A stretch of DNA of 64,000 bases, taken from Micropterus salmoides. Lineage: Eukaryota; Chordata; Actinopteri; Centrarchiformes; Centrarchidae. The position numbers and the translations under genes were made by a program. Shown here in pieces: positions 46,984 through 59,800 of this stretch. Numbering within the stretch: the stretch's first letter is position 1; every line of letters begins with the position of its first letter. The stretch is taken from contig NW_024041150.1 of assembly GCF_014851395.1 (NCBI RefSeq), positions 38,265,585-38,329,584 on the forward strand. The letters run 5' to 3'. Below the pieces are notes generated by a model. It ran no database searches. It worked only from the letters and a program-made list of their open reading frames with translations, and was not told where the DNA came from.

Positions 46984-49900
46984 TCACGTAGACATACACC
47001 CCTCCATACATGCCTCCAAACACAATCCTGTACATTCACACGCAGAACCTAAACAACAAAACAAGTCATGTGTTAGTACATTTCAAAACGACTGGTGAGC
47101 ATTTTCTCTTCCCACTCTGGTTAACGTATGGTTAAGTTTAGCTAACTACACTATACTGTATCTACTTGATCGAGACTCTACAGTATGTGATACCCTGGCA
47201 GCAGCTGCTTCAAATAAATGGCAGGTTATTTAAGCCTTTAAAGAAGCTGCAGGGAAAGAAAATTTGAAATGTCACAAAGTGAAAGTTAACAGTGGTTCAG
47301 AAGCCTTTTTGTTCATAATTAGGAATTCAAAGACGTTTGTGTTTCTCAAGTTTTTCTCTAATGTTTCTGCTAATGCAGTATAATGAATAATGTGACACTG
47401 TCATCTGATGCGAAAAATGCTTTTCTACGTTTGAAGAAACTCCCCACATCCATCATTTGTCTTATGACCAATAGGTCCACTCCCCCAATTAACTTTTGAG
47501 CTCCATCTTTATGTAACATTAAGCCCCCCACATACTTGCTTTTTAACACATGGGCGTAGACAGGCGTGGGTGACACAAACGGCATTGTTCACATACTTGC
47601 CTGCGTACTTTGCGTGTACCTGGAGGATTAAATGTGAATCCACTAGGGGGCAGATCAGGGCCGGATCATTCCTCTGAATTTGCACATCGTAAATAAACCA
47701 AACAATGCAAATCTCGAGGAGGTTGAGATTTTAATGAGACATCATAATGATCTTGGTAATTGCGGACTAGCTCCAGGTGTTTTATTGTAAACATCTCGCC
47801 ATAAATCTTTTTAAAGTCTGCTGCTGACCTTCTTCTTTTGCCACCAGGGCTGGTGTGTGGAACAGGAGATCGCAGCTGACCTCCCCCCACGTTCATGTGA
47901 TGAATAGCATCTCGCAGACGCGTAGCGTTAATTTCTGGGGACGTGCACAACCTACGCTTCAAAGGAACGCAGGATAAGCGTGGCAGCCATCTTGCGTACG
48001 CGTTTGCATTGTTAAAAGCAAGTATGTCCAGGGCTTTAGAGATTTTGTTTCTCTACAAACACTTTCAAATGCAAATTTAAAATGGGAAACTTGAGGAGAG
48101 ATTAATGACTTACCGGTGACACAGTTCACTCCACCTACTGTGCTAATGACAAAGCAAAAAATGGCAATGAGGATGACAATCACAGTGATAATGCCAGCGT
48201 AACTGCCTATGCTACTGTCCTGACCTGAAAGAGAAGAGGAAAGATCTCACAGCACAGTCAAACCCGATGAGAGAAGAGAGGTTTTGATAATGTTAGTGAG
48301 CTTAACACAGCGAGTGCAGCGAATGATGCAGCAAAGGCTTTTTTCCTGTGGGTCCACATTTTACACCTTAGTGAGGATGTTAGCACTTGTTAACATTCAG
48401 AAAACAAATCTCTACTCAGCCAAACTTCAGCCTCACAAAGCTGCAAGTATGGCTGTATCTAGGCTTTAGTCCTAAACATTCTGATAAGATATTTAAAAAG
48501 TAAAGTTTTCTCTGCTATGACTTTCTCTGTATTTAACCAGATCTTTGTCTTTCTTAATTTTAGCTTCTTACTTACTGAAAGCTGCGTGTTGCTCTTGAGT
48601 GTTGTTTGTATTTTCTGCTGAAAAATAGAAATAAATATTAAAACACTTTATTTTCTAACACGTTTTCCTACTTATCTGCTTTACAGCTGCTGTTTGATAC
48701 TGGTGAAATTTACACTGTAGAATCTGAATCCTGATCTTCAGTGAACTTACCAACAGTGAGGTTAACATAACAACTCTTGTGCACTTTTTCAGTGTGAAAG
48801 GAGCATCTGTATCTTCCAGCGTCAGAGAGCTGTACTGAGGAGAGTTTCAGTGACAGGTTTCCTTTGGTCAGACCCTCATGAGAGAGAGATGTTCTTCCTT
48901 CAAAGTGCTCCTTCTGCTCTGCAGGACTGTCTTTTCCGTCTTGATGCAGGTGTACAAACTGGTTATGGCTCCCACGACTCCACTCCACTGTCATATCTGT
49001 TGCATCCAGTGGGGGTTCAAGGTGGCACTGCAGAATCACGTCCTCACTGACTGCAGCTTCCACTGGATCAGAAGAGCAAACCACCTCTGGGTCTGTTGAA
49101 GAAGCAGCATTAGACCAGATACAGACCTTTTACACTCAGCTACAACAAAGTCAGCAACAGAGTTAGGCTACAAGAACAACAGGTTCCTGATTTCTGGGTT
49201 TTTGATAAATGCATTTCCATCCATCCACCCTGACCTCCTCCCTGTATGTGGACTTTTGCTCCCGTCATTATAACTACGGCCACTAGTGGGCGCTCTAACA
49301 TAAACAGATTTGGTTTTAAACTTGATTTAAGTCGAAGTAAAAATAAAAGGTGTATTTATTCTTAACTAATTCTTAATTAAAAAGTTACTGTTAAATTAAT
49401 TTTGTCGTCTTGTCAAACAGGTTGTTGTTGCTCTTGGGGAAACTGATGTATGACCTCTAGCATTTCTAAAATCATCAACTGATTATCAGACATAAGCCTA
49501 CAGTAAATTTCAGCCAATAACTTTTCTCAGGCATACCAGAGTGAGGGTTCGCGTTATGTGTTGTCTTTAGTTAGGGTGATCATATTTTGGTTTTCAAAAC
49601 AAAGGCGACAGTAGGGGCAGGAGGAGGGAGACAGTGTGCTGAAGGATGGAGCTGGTGGGGAGTGAAGTAATTGGTGTCACCATTGGCAATGTATAGGCTA
49701 ATAAAAAGTTTAATGTTAGTATAGTAGCATGATGAGCTATAGTGAAGGACTATCGGCTCACATGACCGACCAATGGTGACGTATGAGAAGGTGGGACCTA
49801 AAGAGAAAGGTTAAAGCAATGCAAAAACGCACACAATGACTGCAGACTGTAGGGGGAAAAAGTGAAGCCCGGACAATTTGGGCAATTTAGAAATCCCGGA

Positions 49901-50744
49901 CGGACGCATTTTTTTTAAGTCCCATAAAGAGGACATGTCAGGGAAACAGGATGTATGGCCCACCCATACAGAAATAGCAACATATTTGTAAACAATTACT
50001 GAATCACTGCTTCCTCTTCTGATCCATATCTCTGTGGACTTGAAAGTGTTCTTTGTTCCTTTTCTGTCCTATAGGTCAAAATGATCCGGGTATAAAATCA
50101 AATGACCAACTATAATCAATTTCAGTTTCAACGCCCCTGAATAATAATATCGAGGATGGTCAAGGCTGTTGATAAGTAGCCTATTTTATCAATATGAATT
50201 ATGTAACGGTCTGTTAATACACTACACAAAAGTCACAGGTCTTACTGAAAACAATTATCGGTCACGTCAAGTTCTGTTAAGCAAAGTAAAGTTTCCATGA
50301 ATAGGCTTCTAGCTATGACTGTAACTTCCTGTTTTTTCCTCTTTTTTTTTTGAATGACGTGTTGTGTTTATTGTTCCATGTGCCGTGGTCAGATCACATA
50401 AAAGATTAGTTAGTACTTTAACACTTCCTGAAGTTTTAAATGTCAAAGTTTTACAGTTTAGAAGCTAGTGAAGTTTAAACGTCAAGAGTCACTGTCGGGA
50501 CGATTGAACTGTTTCAATCACACGCAGCCATTCTACCTTATTCAGATACGGCGGGGCAGAGTCCACTAGACTGCAGGCTGGACCGGGATGCTCACACATA
50601 CCTCACGGCCAAATAACAGGATCTTCACTGTAGACCAGGAAAACAGGTTGCAGATGTACATAAAAAGGGCAGCCGATACGTACCTCTTGAGGCCAAGGCA
50701 GCTTGAGTGAGGAGAAAAACAAGGACTCCGCATATCTCCTTCAT
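46984..50744 (-). CDS. Vset-A: V-set Ig membrane protein with Cys-rich C-terminus
   Basis: Minus-strand exons: 50744-50684 signal peptide (M-K-E-I-C-G-V-L-V-F-L-L-T-Q-A-A-L-A-S-R); 49092-48751 V-set (342 nt); 48617-48576 stem micro-exon; 48224-48114 TM (Y-A-G-I-I-T-V-I-V-I-L-I-A-I-F); 47048-46984 tail with TGA. All phase 1; 621 nt, 206 aa. The V domain has L-Q-C-H-L-E-P-P, V-E-W, G-R-T-S-L and D-A-G-R-Y-R-C, plus an extra Cys near each end of the domain (V-V-C-S and K-S-C-Y). The tail has five cysteines spaced C-x-C-x3-C-x3-C-x3-C and ends M-S-T; it has no basic stop-transfer cluster or tyrosine motif. Exons and introns parallel Vset-B. A 514-bp Harbinger-like insertion lies in the last intron. 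A butyrophilin/MOG/B7-type ligand or receptor; partner unknown. Confidence 0.85.
47522..48035. mobile_element. PIF/Harbinger-like MITE in Vset-A last intron
   Basis: Termini AGCCCCCCACATACTTGCTT and the complement AGCCCTGGACATACTTGCTT, flanked by TTA on both sides (47519-47521, 48036-48038). The matching intron of the V-set pseudogene reads straight through as TAACATTAGAGATT (about 29230), giving an empty site that fixes both boundaries; the Vset-B intron (about 53830) is also uninterrupted. A 99-codon frame inside (47666-47962, minus) has no motif that I recognise. Confidence 0.8.
49575..49967. mobile_element. MITE with AGGGTGAYCAT termini in Vset-A intron 1
   Basis: The left end AGGGTGATCATATTTTGGTT and a right end reading AACAGGATGTATGGCCCACC form roughly inverted termini. 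A remnant of the right end (GGAAACAGGACGTATGGCCTCACCC, about 55153-55177) lies at the same place in Vset-B, so insertion preceded duplication. Confidence 0.5.
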
Positions 50745-52539
50745 GTTCAATAAACTTATGATGTGTAGGCTACGACGATTTCGTCCTTTCTGGCCAAGCA
50801 CTGGCACCGTAACTGCAGGAATAGACGTTCCTCAAAATCCAAATGACAGCTAACTTCAGGGCTTGTTTGCGACTTCTAAATTACAAAATTGTAGTCAGTA
50901 GCTATATTTAAATATAAATATTGCTGGTCAGTATCTAGTCAATTTATTAACACAAACTGTCAATACTAATAGAAGAGAAGACTCCAGATCCTGTCCAACA
51001 GGAATCCAGCTCACCGCTGAAGTCTGCTGGTCAACGGGATATTTTCAGGTATGACCATTTAAAGGGCGAGCATATTAACGGTGATTAATTAGCCAATATG
51101 CGAAAGTAATACAGAAAAAATGCCTGTAAAAATGACATTTTCCACACTGTAAGATGTGAATGGATGAAAACGGCCTGTAGGTGCGGTAGGGCCTTTTCTG
51201 ACCCGTGTATGGGGCTGATAACCACTGATAACGCCCCTTCTGTGTGCCCACACAGGATCTTACTCAGCGTTTCAACATCCCCACAATAACAGTGTGCGAT
51301 CATGTGTACAAGTTGGTTTCGTTTCTACAAGGCCACGCATTGTATAAAGTATGCCAGACACATAACGGCACAGCTGTTGCACTCAGTTTATCAGCTGGAA
51401 TAAATATTATCACTGAATCTATCAGTTCATATATTATACGTAATAATGCATATTCTGCTGTGTGTTTTTATTAGTTGAGTGGCCTACAATAATTAACTTA
51501 GCCTACTTCAGCAGCACAGACTAACAAACAAATTTCATCAGCTGGTGTGAAAAATTATATAGATTTCTTGGCGGTGTAACAGATGTGACAGTGGTGATTT
51601 CTGGCTTTATTTTGGTCCTAACAGGACAGTATGCTAATTCTTGGTTAACCATCCCAGTTAAACAATAAAACACAGATAGTGATAGATTGAGTACAAGGAG
51701 AAAGTTTAGGAACAATGGCATGTTATACCTCTTTGTCCTCTGGGGACGATAGTTGCCTGAAAGGACCTGAAAATAACTCTGCCTACTTAAACTTTTTAGT
51801 TAATTCAATCCTTAGCCCAGGGGCTGGGAAATGAATTGTATAACACAGGATAATATTTCTGTACCATATTATTTAAAATAAATTATATAAGAAGGTGTTT
51901 GGGACGTGGCATCAGTTAAAGTCTAAACACCTACAGGAATGCATAAATGAGCAGAAAGGAGTGAAGTTAAGAGCACTGCAAATTAACTTTTCTCATGATT
52001 CTTTTAGCTTTTCAACATAGTTTCTATGACATGGTAATAACCTACTCAAAATTGAAGAGGCGACAACTTAATACGGATTGTTGAACTAAACAGAACAACA
52101 AAAACAGCTTTTAATGAAAAATACATTCTTTGTTCACAAGGTTTGAATTGGGCTCTCCTCTTTTCTCTGGTGTCTGGCAATGTTATCAGTTTGCACATCA
52201 GCACGAATAAAGGGGTTCTTTACTTTGATGTTTTGAGGTAACTTGCAGGGTGAGGTCGATTACCATGGTTACTTGCCCATTTGGTGTTCCTGTGGAGTAT
52301 CCTGCGGTGACACCTTCGCGGTGAGAGTGGTCGGATGGTCCCAGAATAAACAATTTTAAGTCTGGCATGTCTGTTTGTCTGTGCAGGGGTCCTTATCCAC
52401 ACACCAAAGGCTGTGTCCTTCCTTTGCATGTCACAAAGGCCCTTTTGTGAAATAACTGATCTCACCTTCTCTTAATGTGAAATATGTGTGCTCACTGGTT
52501 GTTCACTACAGAGTCACTGTAATTCATTGATGAATTAAG
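50745..52539. other. upstream flank of Vset-A; no gene recognised
   Basis: About 51400-51660 matches 55920-56140 upstream of Vset-B (GCTGGAATAAATATTATCACTGA, GGTGATTTCTG, TTGGTTAACC), so the duplicon includes the 5' flank. No TATA box or composite ETS-RUNX site was found by eye. Confidence 0.5.
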
Positions 52540-52789
52540 GATGATGAGCCCTTTTGATTTTATAATTTATTTTATTTATTTAATCCAGAGAGTCATCTAG
52601 CATTATTTGGATTGTTCCATCATGACTTTTGCATTGCAGGGTGTAATTAACATTCACATACATACAGTACTCTTTCAAAAAGCTCTTTAAAGCAGGGGTT
52701 TCAAAATCAGATACTGCGGGCTCTGAAAAAGTTAAAACAACTGTGCCCCAGTCTCCCCCTCAAAAATCTTAATAATAATAATTACATTA

Positions 52790-52980
52790 CAGTTATTCAT
52801 TTAGCTGACGCTTTTATACAAAGTAACTTATAATTGCTATATAAGTCAGAGGTCGCACGCCTCTGGAGCAACTAGGGGTTAAGTGTCTTGCTCAGGGACA
52901 CAATGGTGTCTCACAGTGGATTTGAACGCAGTTCTCTCACACAAAAGGCATGCGTCTTATCCACTGCTCCATCACCACAT
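52790..52980 (-). mobile_element. tRNA-derived SINE, inverted
   Basis: On the minus strand: GGTGATGGAGCAGTGGATAAGACGC at the head, a B-box-like region near GTTCAAATCC, and CCCTGAGCAAGACACTTAACCCC. This is the usual order of this second teleost tRNA-SINE family. It lies just below the Vset-B 3' end. Confidence 0.7.
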
Positions 52981-53275
52981 ATAGTAACACATGTTTATAG
53001 TTTCAGTATGACATGGCAGTTAATATCCAGATGTTACAAAAGCTAGATTTTACTTACTCTAACGCTCTGTTAGAGCGGCCAAGTAGACTTAATAAAATTA
53101 CCTGAGACTTTAGTGTGCATTCTGGGTATTTATGATCAACGTGCATGTTTGACTGGAGCGTTCCCCAGAAACTAACTTGTGAAATCACCTGATACAAATC
53201 TTAGGATGGAATAAAAAACAGTGCAAAACCAAATGCTACTGTAGTCAGATCTTCTCATAAGTGTTCCAGATGTTG

Positions 53276-55630
53276 TCACGTAGACATACACGCCCTCATA
53301 CATGCCTCCACACACAGTCCCAGACATTCGCACGCAGAACCTAAACAACAAAACAAGTCACGTGTTAGTACATTTCAAAATGACTGGTGAGCATTTTCTC
53401 TTCCCACTCTAGTTAACGTATGGTTAAGTTTAGCTGATTACACTATATCTACTTGATCGAGACTCTGCAGTATGTGATACCCCGGCAGCAGCTGCTTCAA
53501 ATAAATGGCAGGTTATTTAAACCTTTAAAGAAGCTGCAGGGGAAAAAATTTGAAATGTCACAAAGTGAAAGTTAACAGTGGTTCAGAAGCCTTTTTGTTT
53601 ATAATAAGGAATTCAAAGATGTTTGTGTTTCTCAGGTTTGCTAATGCTTCTGCCAACAAGGAACATTACTTGAAATCACAAAAAAGAAGCAACATTCGTT
53701 CAGTAGAGTCATTTTGTTCCAGCTAATGCAGTATAATAAATAATGTGACACTTCATACGATGTGAAAAATGCTTTTCTAAGTTTGAAGAAACACTCCCCC
53801 AATTTACTTTTGTGCTCCCTCTTTATGTAGCATTTGAGAATTTGTTTCTCTGATGAGGAACATTGTGGTTATTAAAACTTTCAAATAGAAATTTAATATG
53901 GGAAACTTGAGAAGAGATTCATGACTTACAGACGACACCCGTTCCTCCACAGACTGTGCCAATGACAAAGCAAATGAGGACAATGAGGATGACAACCATA
54001 GCGATAATGCCAGCATAACTGCTTACACCAATGTTGTGACCTGAAAGAGAAGACGGGAGAGAAGAGGTTTTGATAACGTTGAGAGAGCAAGTATGGCTGT
54101 ATCTAGGCTTTATTCCTATATATATATATATATAGATATTTAAAAAGTAAAGTTTTCTCTGCTATGACTTTTTCTGTATTTAACCAGATCTTTGTCTTTC
54201 TTAATTTTAGCTTCTTACTTACTGAAAGCTCTGTGTTGTTCTTCTGTGTTGTTTTTATTTTCTGCTGAAAAATAGAAATAAATATTAAAACACTTTATTT
54301 TCTAATATGTTTTCCTACTTATCTGCTTTACAGCTGCTGTTTGATACTGGTGAAATTTACACTGTAGAATCTGAATCCTGATCTTCAGTGAACTTACCAA
54401 CAGTGAGGTTAACATAACAACTCTTGTGCACTTTTTCAGTGTGAAAGGAGCATCTGTATCTTCCAGCGTCAGAGAGCTGTACTGAGGAGAGTTTCAGAGA
54501 CAGGTTTCCTTTGGTCAGACCCTCATGAGAGAGAGACGTTCTTCCTTCAAAGTGCTCCTTCTGCTCTGCAGGACTGTCTTTTCCGTCTTGATGCAGGTGT
54601 ACAAACTGGTTATGGCTCCCACGACTCCACTTCACTGTCATATCTGTTGCATCCAGTGGGGGTTCAAGGTGGCACTGCAGAATCACGTCCTCAATGACTG
54701 CAGCTTCCACTGGATCATAAGAGCAAACCACCTCTGGGTCTGTTGAAGAAGCAGCATTAGACCAGATACAGACCTTTTACACTCAGCTACAACAAAGTCA
54801 GCAACAGAGGCTAAAGAACAGAGATGAATGACCTGCATTTCCATCCATCCAACTTGACCTATGAGGACTCACTTTTGCTCCAAAAATAACTACGGCCCCT
54901 AGTAGGCGCTCTAAAATAAACAGATTTGGTTTTGTGGCAATGATTCTGTCAACAGTGTCCTCTGTTATTTTCTGGTATTTTGTTAATATAAGACAATTCT
55001 TTAGAGTTACTCTCTTTAAGTCAAAACTTAAATTGAGTCAAAGTAAAATCAAGAGGTTTATTTTTTCTCCACCAGAATAAAACTGACTCTTTGTTGAAAC
55101 AGCTTTTAGAACAGTTACTGTAAATTAATTTTGTTGTAAAAAGAGAACATGTCCGGGAAACAGGACGTATGGCCTCACCCATCCATCCAGAGATTGCAAC
55201 ATATTTGTAAACTGCACTGATTCACTGCTTCCGCTCACGATCGATATCTCTGTAGACTTGAAAAGTGTTCTTTGTTCCTTTTCTGTAGGTCTCGGTTGAA
55301 AAGGGCTCAAATGTAAATTACATTACCGGTCAAAATAAATGATCCGGGTATAAAATCAAATGACCAAACTAAGCTGTTGATAAGTAGCCTACTTTATCAA
55401 ATGAATTATGTAACGGTCTGTTTATACACTACACATCAAAACAACATAAATCACAGGTCTTATTGAAAACTATTATCGGTCACGTCAAGTTCTGTCAAGC
55501 AAAGTAAAGTTCAGTTTCCATGAAAAGGCTATGACTGTAACTGTCTGTTAATACATATTATTCACGTACCTCTAGAGGCCAAGGCAGCTTGACTGAGGAG
55601 AAAAACAAGGACTCCGAATCTCTCCTTCAT
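53276..55630 (-). CDS. Vset-B: tandem paralogue of Vset-A
   Basis: Exons: 55630-55570 signal peptide (M-K-E-R-F-G-V-L-V-F-L-L-S-Q-A-A-L-A-S-R); 54739-54398 V-set (342 nt); 54264-54223 stem micro-exon (42 nt); 54040-53930 TM; 53340-53276 tail with TGA. The lengths match Vset-A exon by exon (621 nt, 206 aa). The V domain differs by only a few residues, including V-K-W for V-E-W and I-E-D-V for S-E-D-V. All five tail cysteines are conserved although T/L, L/V, E/R and G/A changes surround them; the TM exon end adds another Cys (V-V-C-S-A-C). Introns are shorter than in A. A (TA)n tract lies at about 54118-54134 between TM and stem exons. Role as for Vset-A. Confidence 0.85.
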
Positions 55631-56150
55631 GTTCAATCAACTTGTATTGTATGTATTGCTGGGACACGAGGATTTCTTCGTCCTCTCTGGACAAGCACTG
55701 CCACCGTAACTGACAGCTGACTTGACTGCAGACAGCCCCCCTGACTGTGTGCCCACTCATACTCAAGTGAACCAGAACAAACAAACTCTGCGATGAGTCA
55801 AACAGCTGTGATCTTTACATCTTATTCACCACATTACAAAACGGACAGGCATGAGTTTTTGGTGTGGCAACTTTTGATTTATTTCAAAAACTCTTTTGAA
55901 TCCTCTTTAAAAAATCGTACTGAAGCTGGAATAAATATTATCACTGAACATATCAATTCATGTAATAATGAATTTCACTTGGTAAAATGGTACAATATTC
56001 AGCTTACAGCAGCACAGACTGGAGACTAACTGACTTATTTCTTCAGATGGTGTGAAAGATGGTGTAACAAATGTGGTGATTTCTGACTTTATTCTGGTCC
56101 TAACCAGACAATAATTGTTGGTTAACCGTCCCAGCTCAATAATAAGTTGG

Positions 56151-56818
56151 CTATCATATTTATAAACCGCTGGTTTTTAATAGTTATTTTTTCACATCAG
56201 GGCTCTGTTCATTTGGTTTTTAGGCAGTAGTCTATAGGAAAGGAAAGGAAGGATTGCCAAAATATTTTCTACACACATTCATGTTCATCCTTACGTCCTC
56301 TTAAGTCTAGGGGAAGAAGGAAAGTATCAATTATGAATGAAATCAAGGCAAAATAAACATGGAAACAGATAATGTGCAAACAAAAAAAAATAAGTTATTT
56401 ATTAACAATTAACAAAAATACAAATAGAAGCATACGGTGTAGAACACAGAACGACTTTCTTATAAGAAGAAAGCAAATCGTTAGCTCCAAACTGCCCTCT
56501 GAGTGGAGACATATACATCCTCAGTGCTGCAGAGGGGGAAAGGCAACATCTGGAGGAGCACCGCAGACAAAGAGAGAGAGTGCACAGAAAAGCACAAGAC
56601 ATACGGCTCTAACTGCTGTTTTGTACTTGTGAACATAAAACTCAGATACAAAAACTTTTTCAGTTTTTCAGTGAGAGCTAAGCATTAAACCTCAGAAGAA
56701 TCATGTCATACTACCTCAGATAGAAGATAAACAAATACAGCATGTTAACAGGAAGATAAAAACATATTTAATAGCCTTCACGGTCATATTGGCCAGCATA
56801 TATGGTAGATGTTGTTCT
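56151..56818. other. FcR2 3' flank, no gene
   Basis: Similar to 62030 onward below FcR3 (GGATTGCCAA.ATTTTCTACA.ACATTCATG), so the FcR 3' regions are also duplicated. No coding sequence was seen. Confidence 0.5.
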
Positions 56819-59800
56819 TCATTCCAGTTCAAGCTGAGCATGAGGTCTCATATAAGCATCACCTTGAGCTGCAGGAAACCAGAGCAGAGAATGTCTTCAG
56901 TGGACTTAATTTTATCAGTCAATTTCATGGTTTAAATTTCACAAACACTGGTTACATTTCCTATCACACCTGTCAGTCACCTCTCCTGAGGCTCAGGTGG
57001 TGTGTCAGTGTTCAGTGAACACAGAGCTTTGTTGTTGTTTCACTTCCTATTCCAACCTGAGGTCTTTATAATGAAATGAGATTTATGGGTAATCTGGCTC
57101 ACTGTGAGCTTGACTCCCTACAACCACATTTTGCTGTGGGTATTGAAGTTCTCACATCATTCTGCTGGTGACTTGTGATTAAAACCTTCACCTCTCTCTC
57201 ATAAACTCGCTTGGATTTGAAAGCCCAGAGTTAACAGCCAGTGATTGCACTTATCCAGGATCACCAATGTTCAGTGAAACCAGGAAACCCAAAGAGAGCC
57301 AGACTAAGCTGAACCTGCTTCGTGATACCTAAGTCACTTCTGGCCATGCCCACGTGACTGCAAACAGCAAACTACATGCAAAGTATTGTTGACGAGTCTA
57401 AAAGAAAAAAAGATTTTCTGGAGAATTTGAATTCAAGATTTGTTTCTGAAATTTAAAATAAGGTGCAATTTATCTTTTTAGGCCCCAAGCTTGAATGCAT
57501 GACTATATGTTCTGAAAGTTTTTTGAAACTTTTAGGTGACATAAAAGTGAAAAACCTACCTAGTTATATTTATAGTGAATGAGGTTATTTAACTAGCCAA
57601 AGTAAATGATTTCACCACTAGTGTCTTTATATTCATATCAATTCAAATGTGTTTTTGTGTCTGTATCAGCTATCGTTTGGCCCTGACCTCTGACCTTTGT
57701 GGATGAGGCCGTCAGTGTTATTATTAGGATGTTATTAGGATTTTCAGAGGTGTTCTTACCTTGACCCTTCCTTCTGTACACTATGAGTACGAGAACAGAA
57801 AGGATTAACAGCAGGATGACCAGCAATGGTATCAGCCAGTGCAGGTACGTGGCCAGAGGAGGAGTGGTAGAAACATCTGGAGGTAGAATTTTCACAATTA
57901 GAAAATCCATTACACAGGGATGTATGAATATTCACAAATGAGCATAAAAAGAAGGCAGTAAGGACGTAGCAGTAATAATTATTAAATTATATATATATAA
58001 TATATTATATATAAATTAAGTAAATTCAAACAACAAGTAGAAATTTGTGGAGACAAATAATTAGTTCTGGGGGTTGAATCTACTCTCAAAAGACTGCTAC
58101 TATCTGCAAAGTGTGAGTCATGTGACCAATGGAGACAGCAGAAGGCGTCAGTAGGCTACTCTTTGGTTGCCTTGTTAGCTTGTCGTACCATTAGAATATA
58201 ATCAAGAGTTAAGAACAAATGTAAAATAATTTGTCAAACTATAGAGGAAAGGCAAAAACGTGGTAAAGAGACATAAAAGAGAAGTAACTGAAGAGTTGAA
58301 GTAAGCCAACCTTTATCCAAAATACATAGTTTACACTTATAATATGAATACAAAACAACTTTTTGAGATTTTAGAAACCTTTCTCTCTGGCATTTTTGTT
58401 TTAACGTACACTGCACAATACATTTATTGCACCGGATACAGCTTAAAGCTAATTTCCATATATGGCACTGACATTATTAATTACAGAAAATAAAAAATTG
58501 CAACAGTTTGGAACAAAGTCTTTCAGTGTGACGTGTGTTGTTCAGACAGCGTGACAAAGCATAGTTATTTTACACAAGAGGTACCCTTCAGCGTCTGTAT
58601 GAAACGCCGCTGTTTGCTAATGCGTTACAACACTGAGGAGGCTAACCCTACCTGCTTTCTACATCAGCTCTCCACATACAAATGTCTAATACTAAACACG
58701 GGAGATGGCATCCCACCAAACACATACTGTATGTAGAGAGCAGAACATCACGTCACCTCTCACAGACAGCCAGCTCTGCGGTGACTCTCCTTTTGTGGGG
58801 TGTTTACACTTGTAGAAGCCTTCATCAGACTTGGACACCGCGGGGAGGATCATCGTCCCTGCAGTCTCATTTCCGATGAAAACACCATTTCTGTAAAACG
58901 TGGTAGGGAAATCTGATTTAGATTCATCTTTCTCTTTCTTGAATGAACAGTGAAGTTTAACATTTTCTCCCTCTGTCACACGAAGTGCAGGGCTGTCCAG
59001 GATCACAGCACCAGCTGAAATAAAGAAAAAATATTATTCAGTAGATTATAAAAACAGCAGACACAAAAAGATAAATAAAAACAAAGCTTGATGCACATTA
59101 GGTATTACCTGTCACTGTGATGTTGACAGTGTTACTTTTCTCCCCCTTCTCAGACTGACACCAGTACACTCCGGTATCTGATGGGACAGCACGCTTTATG
59201 GTGCAGGAGGACTCATTAGGGATCCTGCAGCCAACCTTGCACATTTGAAACGCCCCAGAGGAGGTGTTTCTTCTTACTAACCAGCCGCGGGAGTTTGCCG
59301 GTGTCGCACAGCTCAGAGCGATACGGTCATGCTGGAAGAACTGAGATCTGTTGGGAGTGATGCTCAGTGTGGCTGCAGAGAGGGCGGAAAAACAGGAAAC
59401 AAGAGCAAATGGATTTAAATTCTTTCTGTGCACACAGCTGATCATATACAGGCACTGCTGTGGTTAATTGTTAATTCAGTGGTAAAAGTAAAGCTACATC
59501 AATCAAGATAGTTACTGCGTGTAATAATGCTGCATTCACATACTCCTCGGATGGGAAGTCATTCATCATGTTCATGAGCTTTAAGTCATAACGTGGAAAC
59601 ACAGTTTTTGTATAGCACCTAAGTGACGGGTTGTTACGTGTGTGTTGCTAAACAGTTTGAGGCTTATTGATTTTTATCTCAGATGGGTTGCTGCTCCAAT
59701 AGGCTACATTCCCTAAAACCACAAAAATATTGCGTTTTCGCATTTGGCATCCAAGTGAATTTCCCCCACCCTGTTTTGTTTTAGATTTTTCCAACACCAC

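Noticed and set aside
47666..47962. 99-codon frame as a gene nested in Vset-A
   Set aside because: Lies wholly inside the Harbinger-like MITE and has no recognisable domain or splice context.
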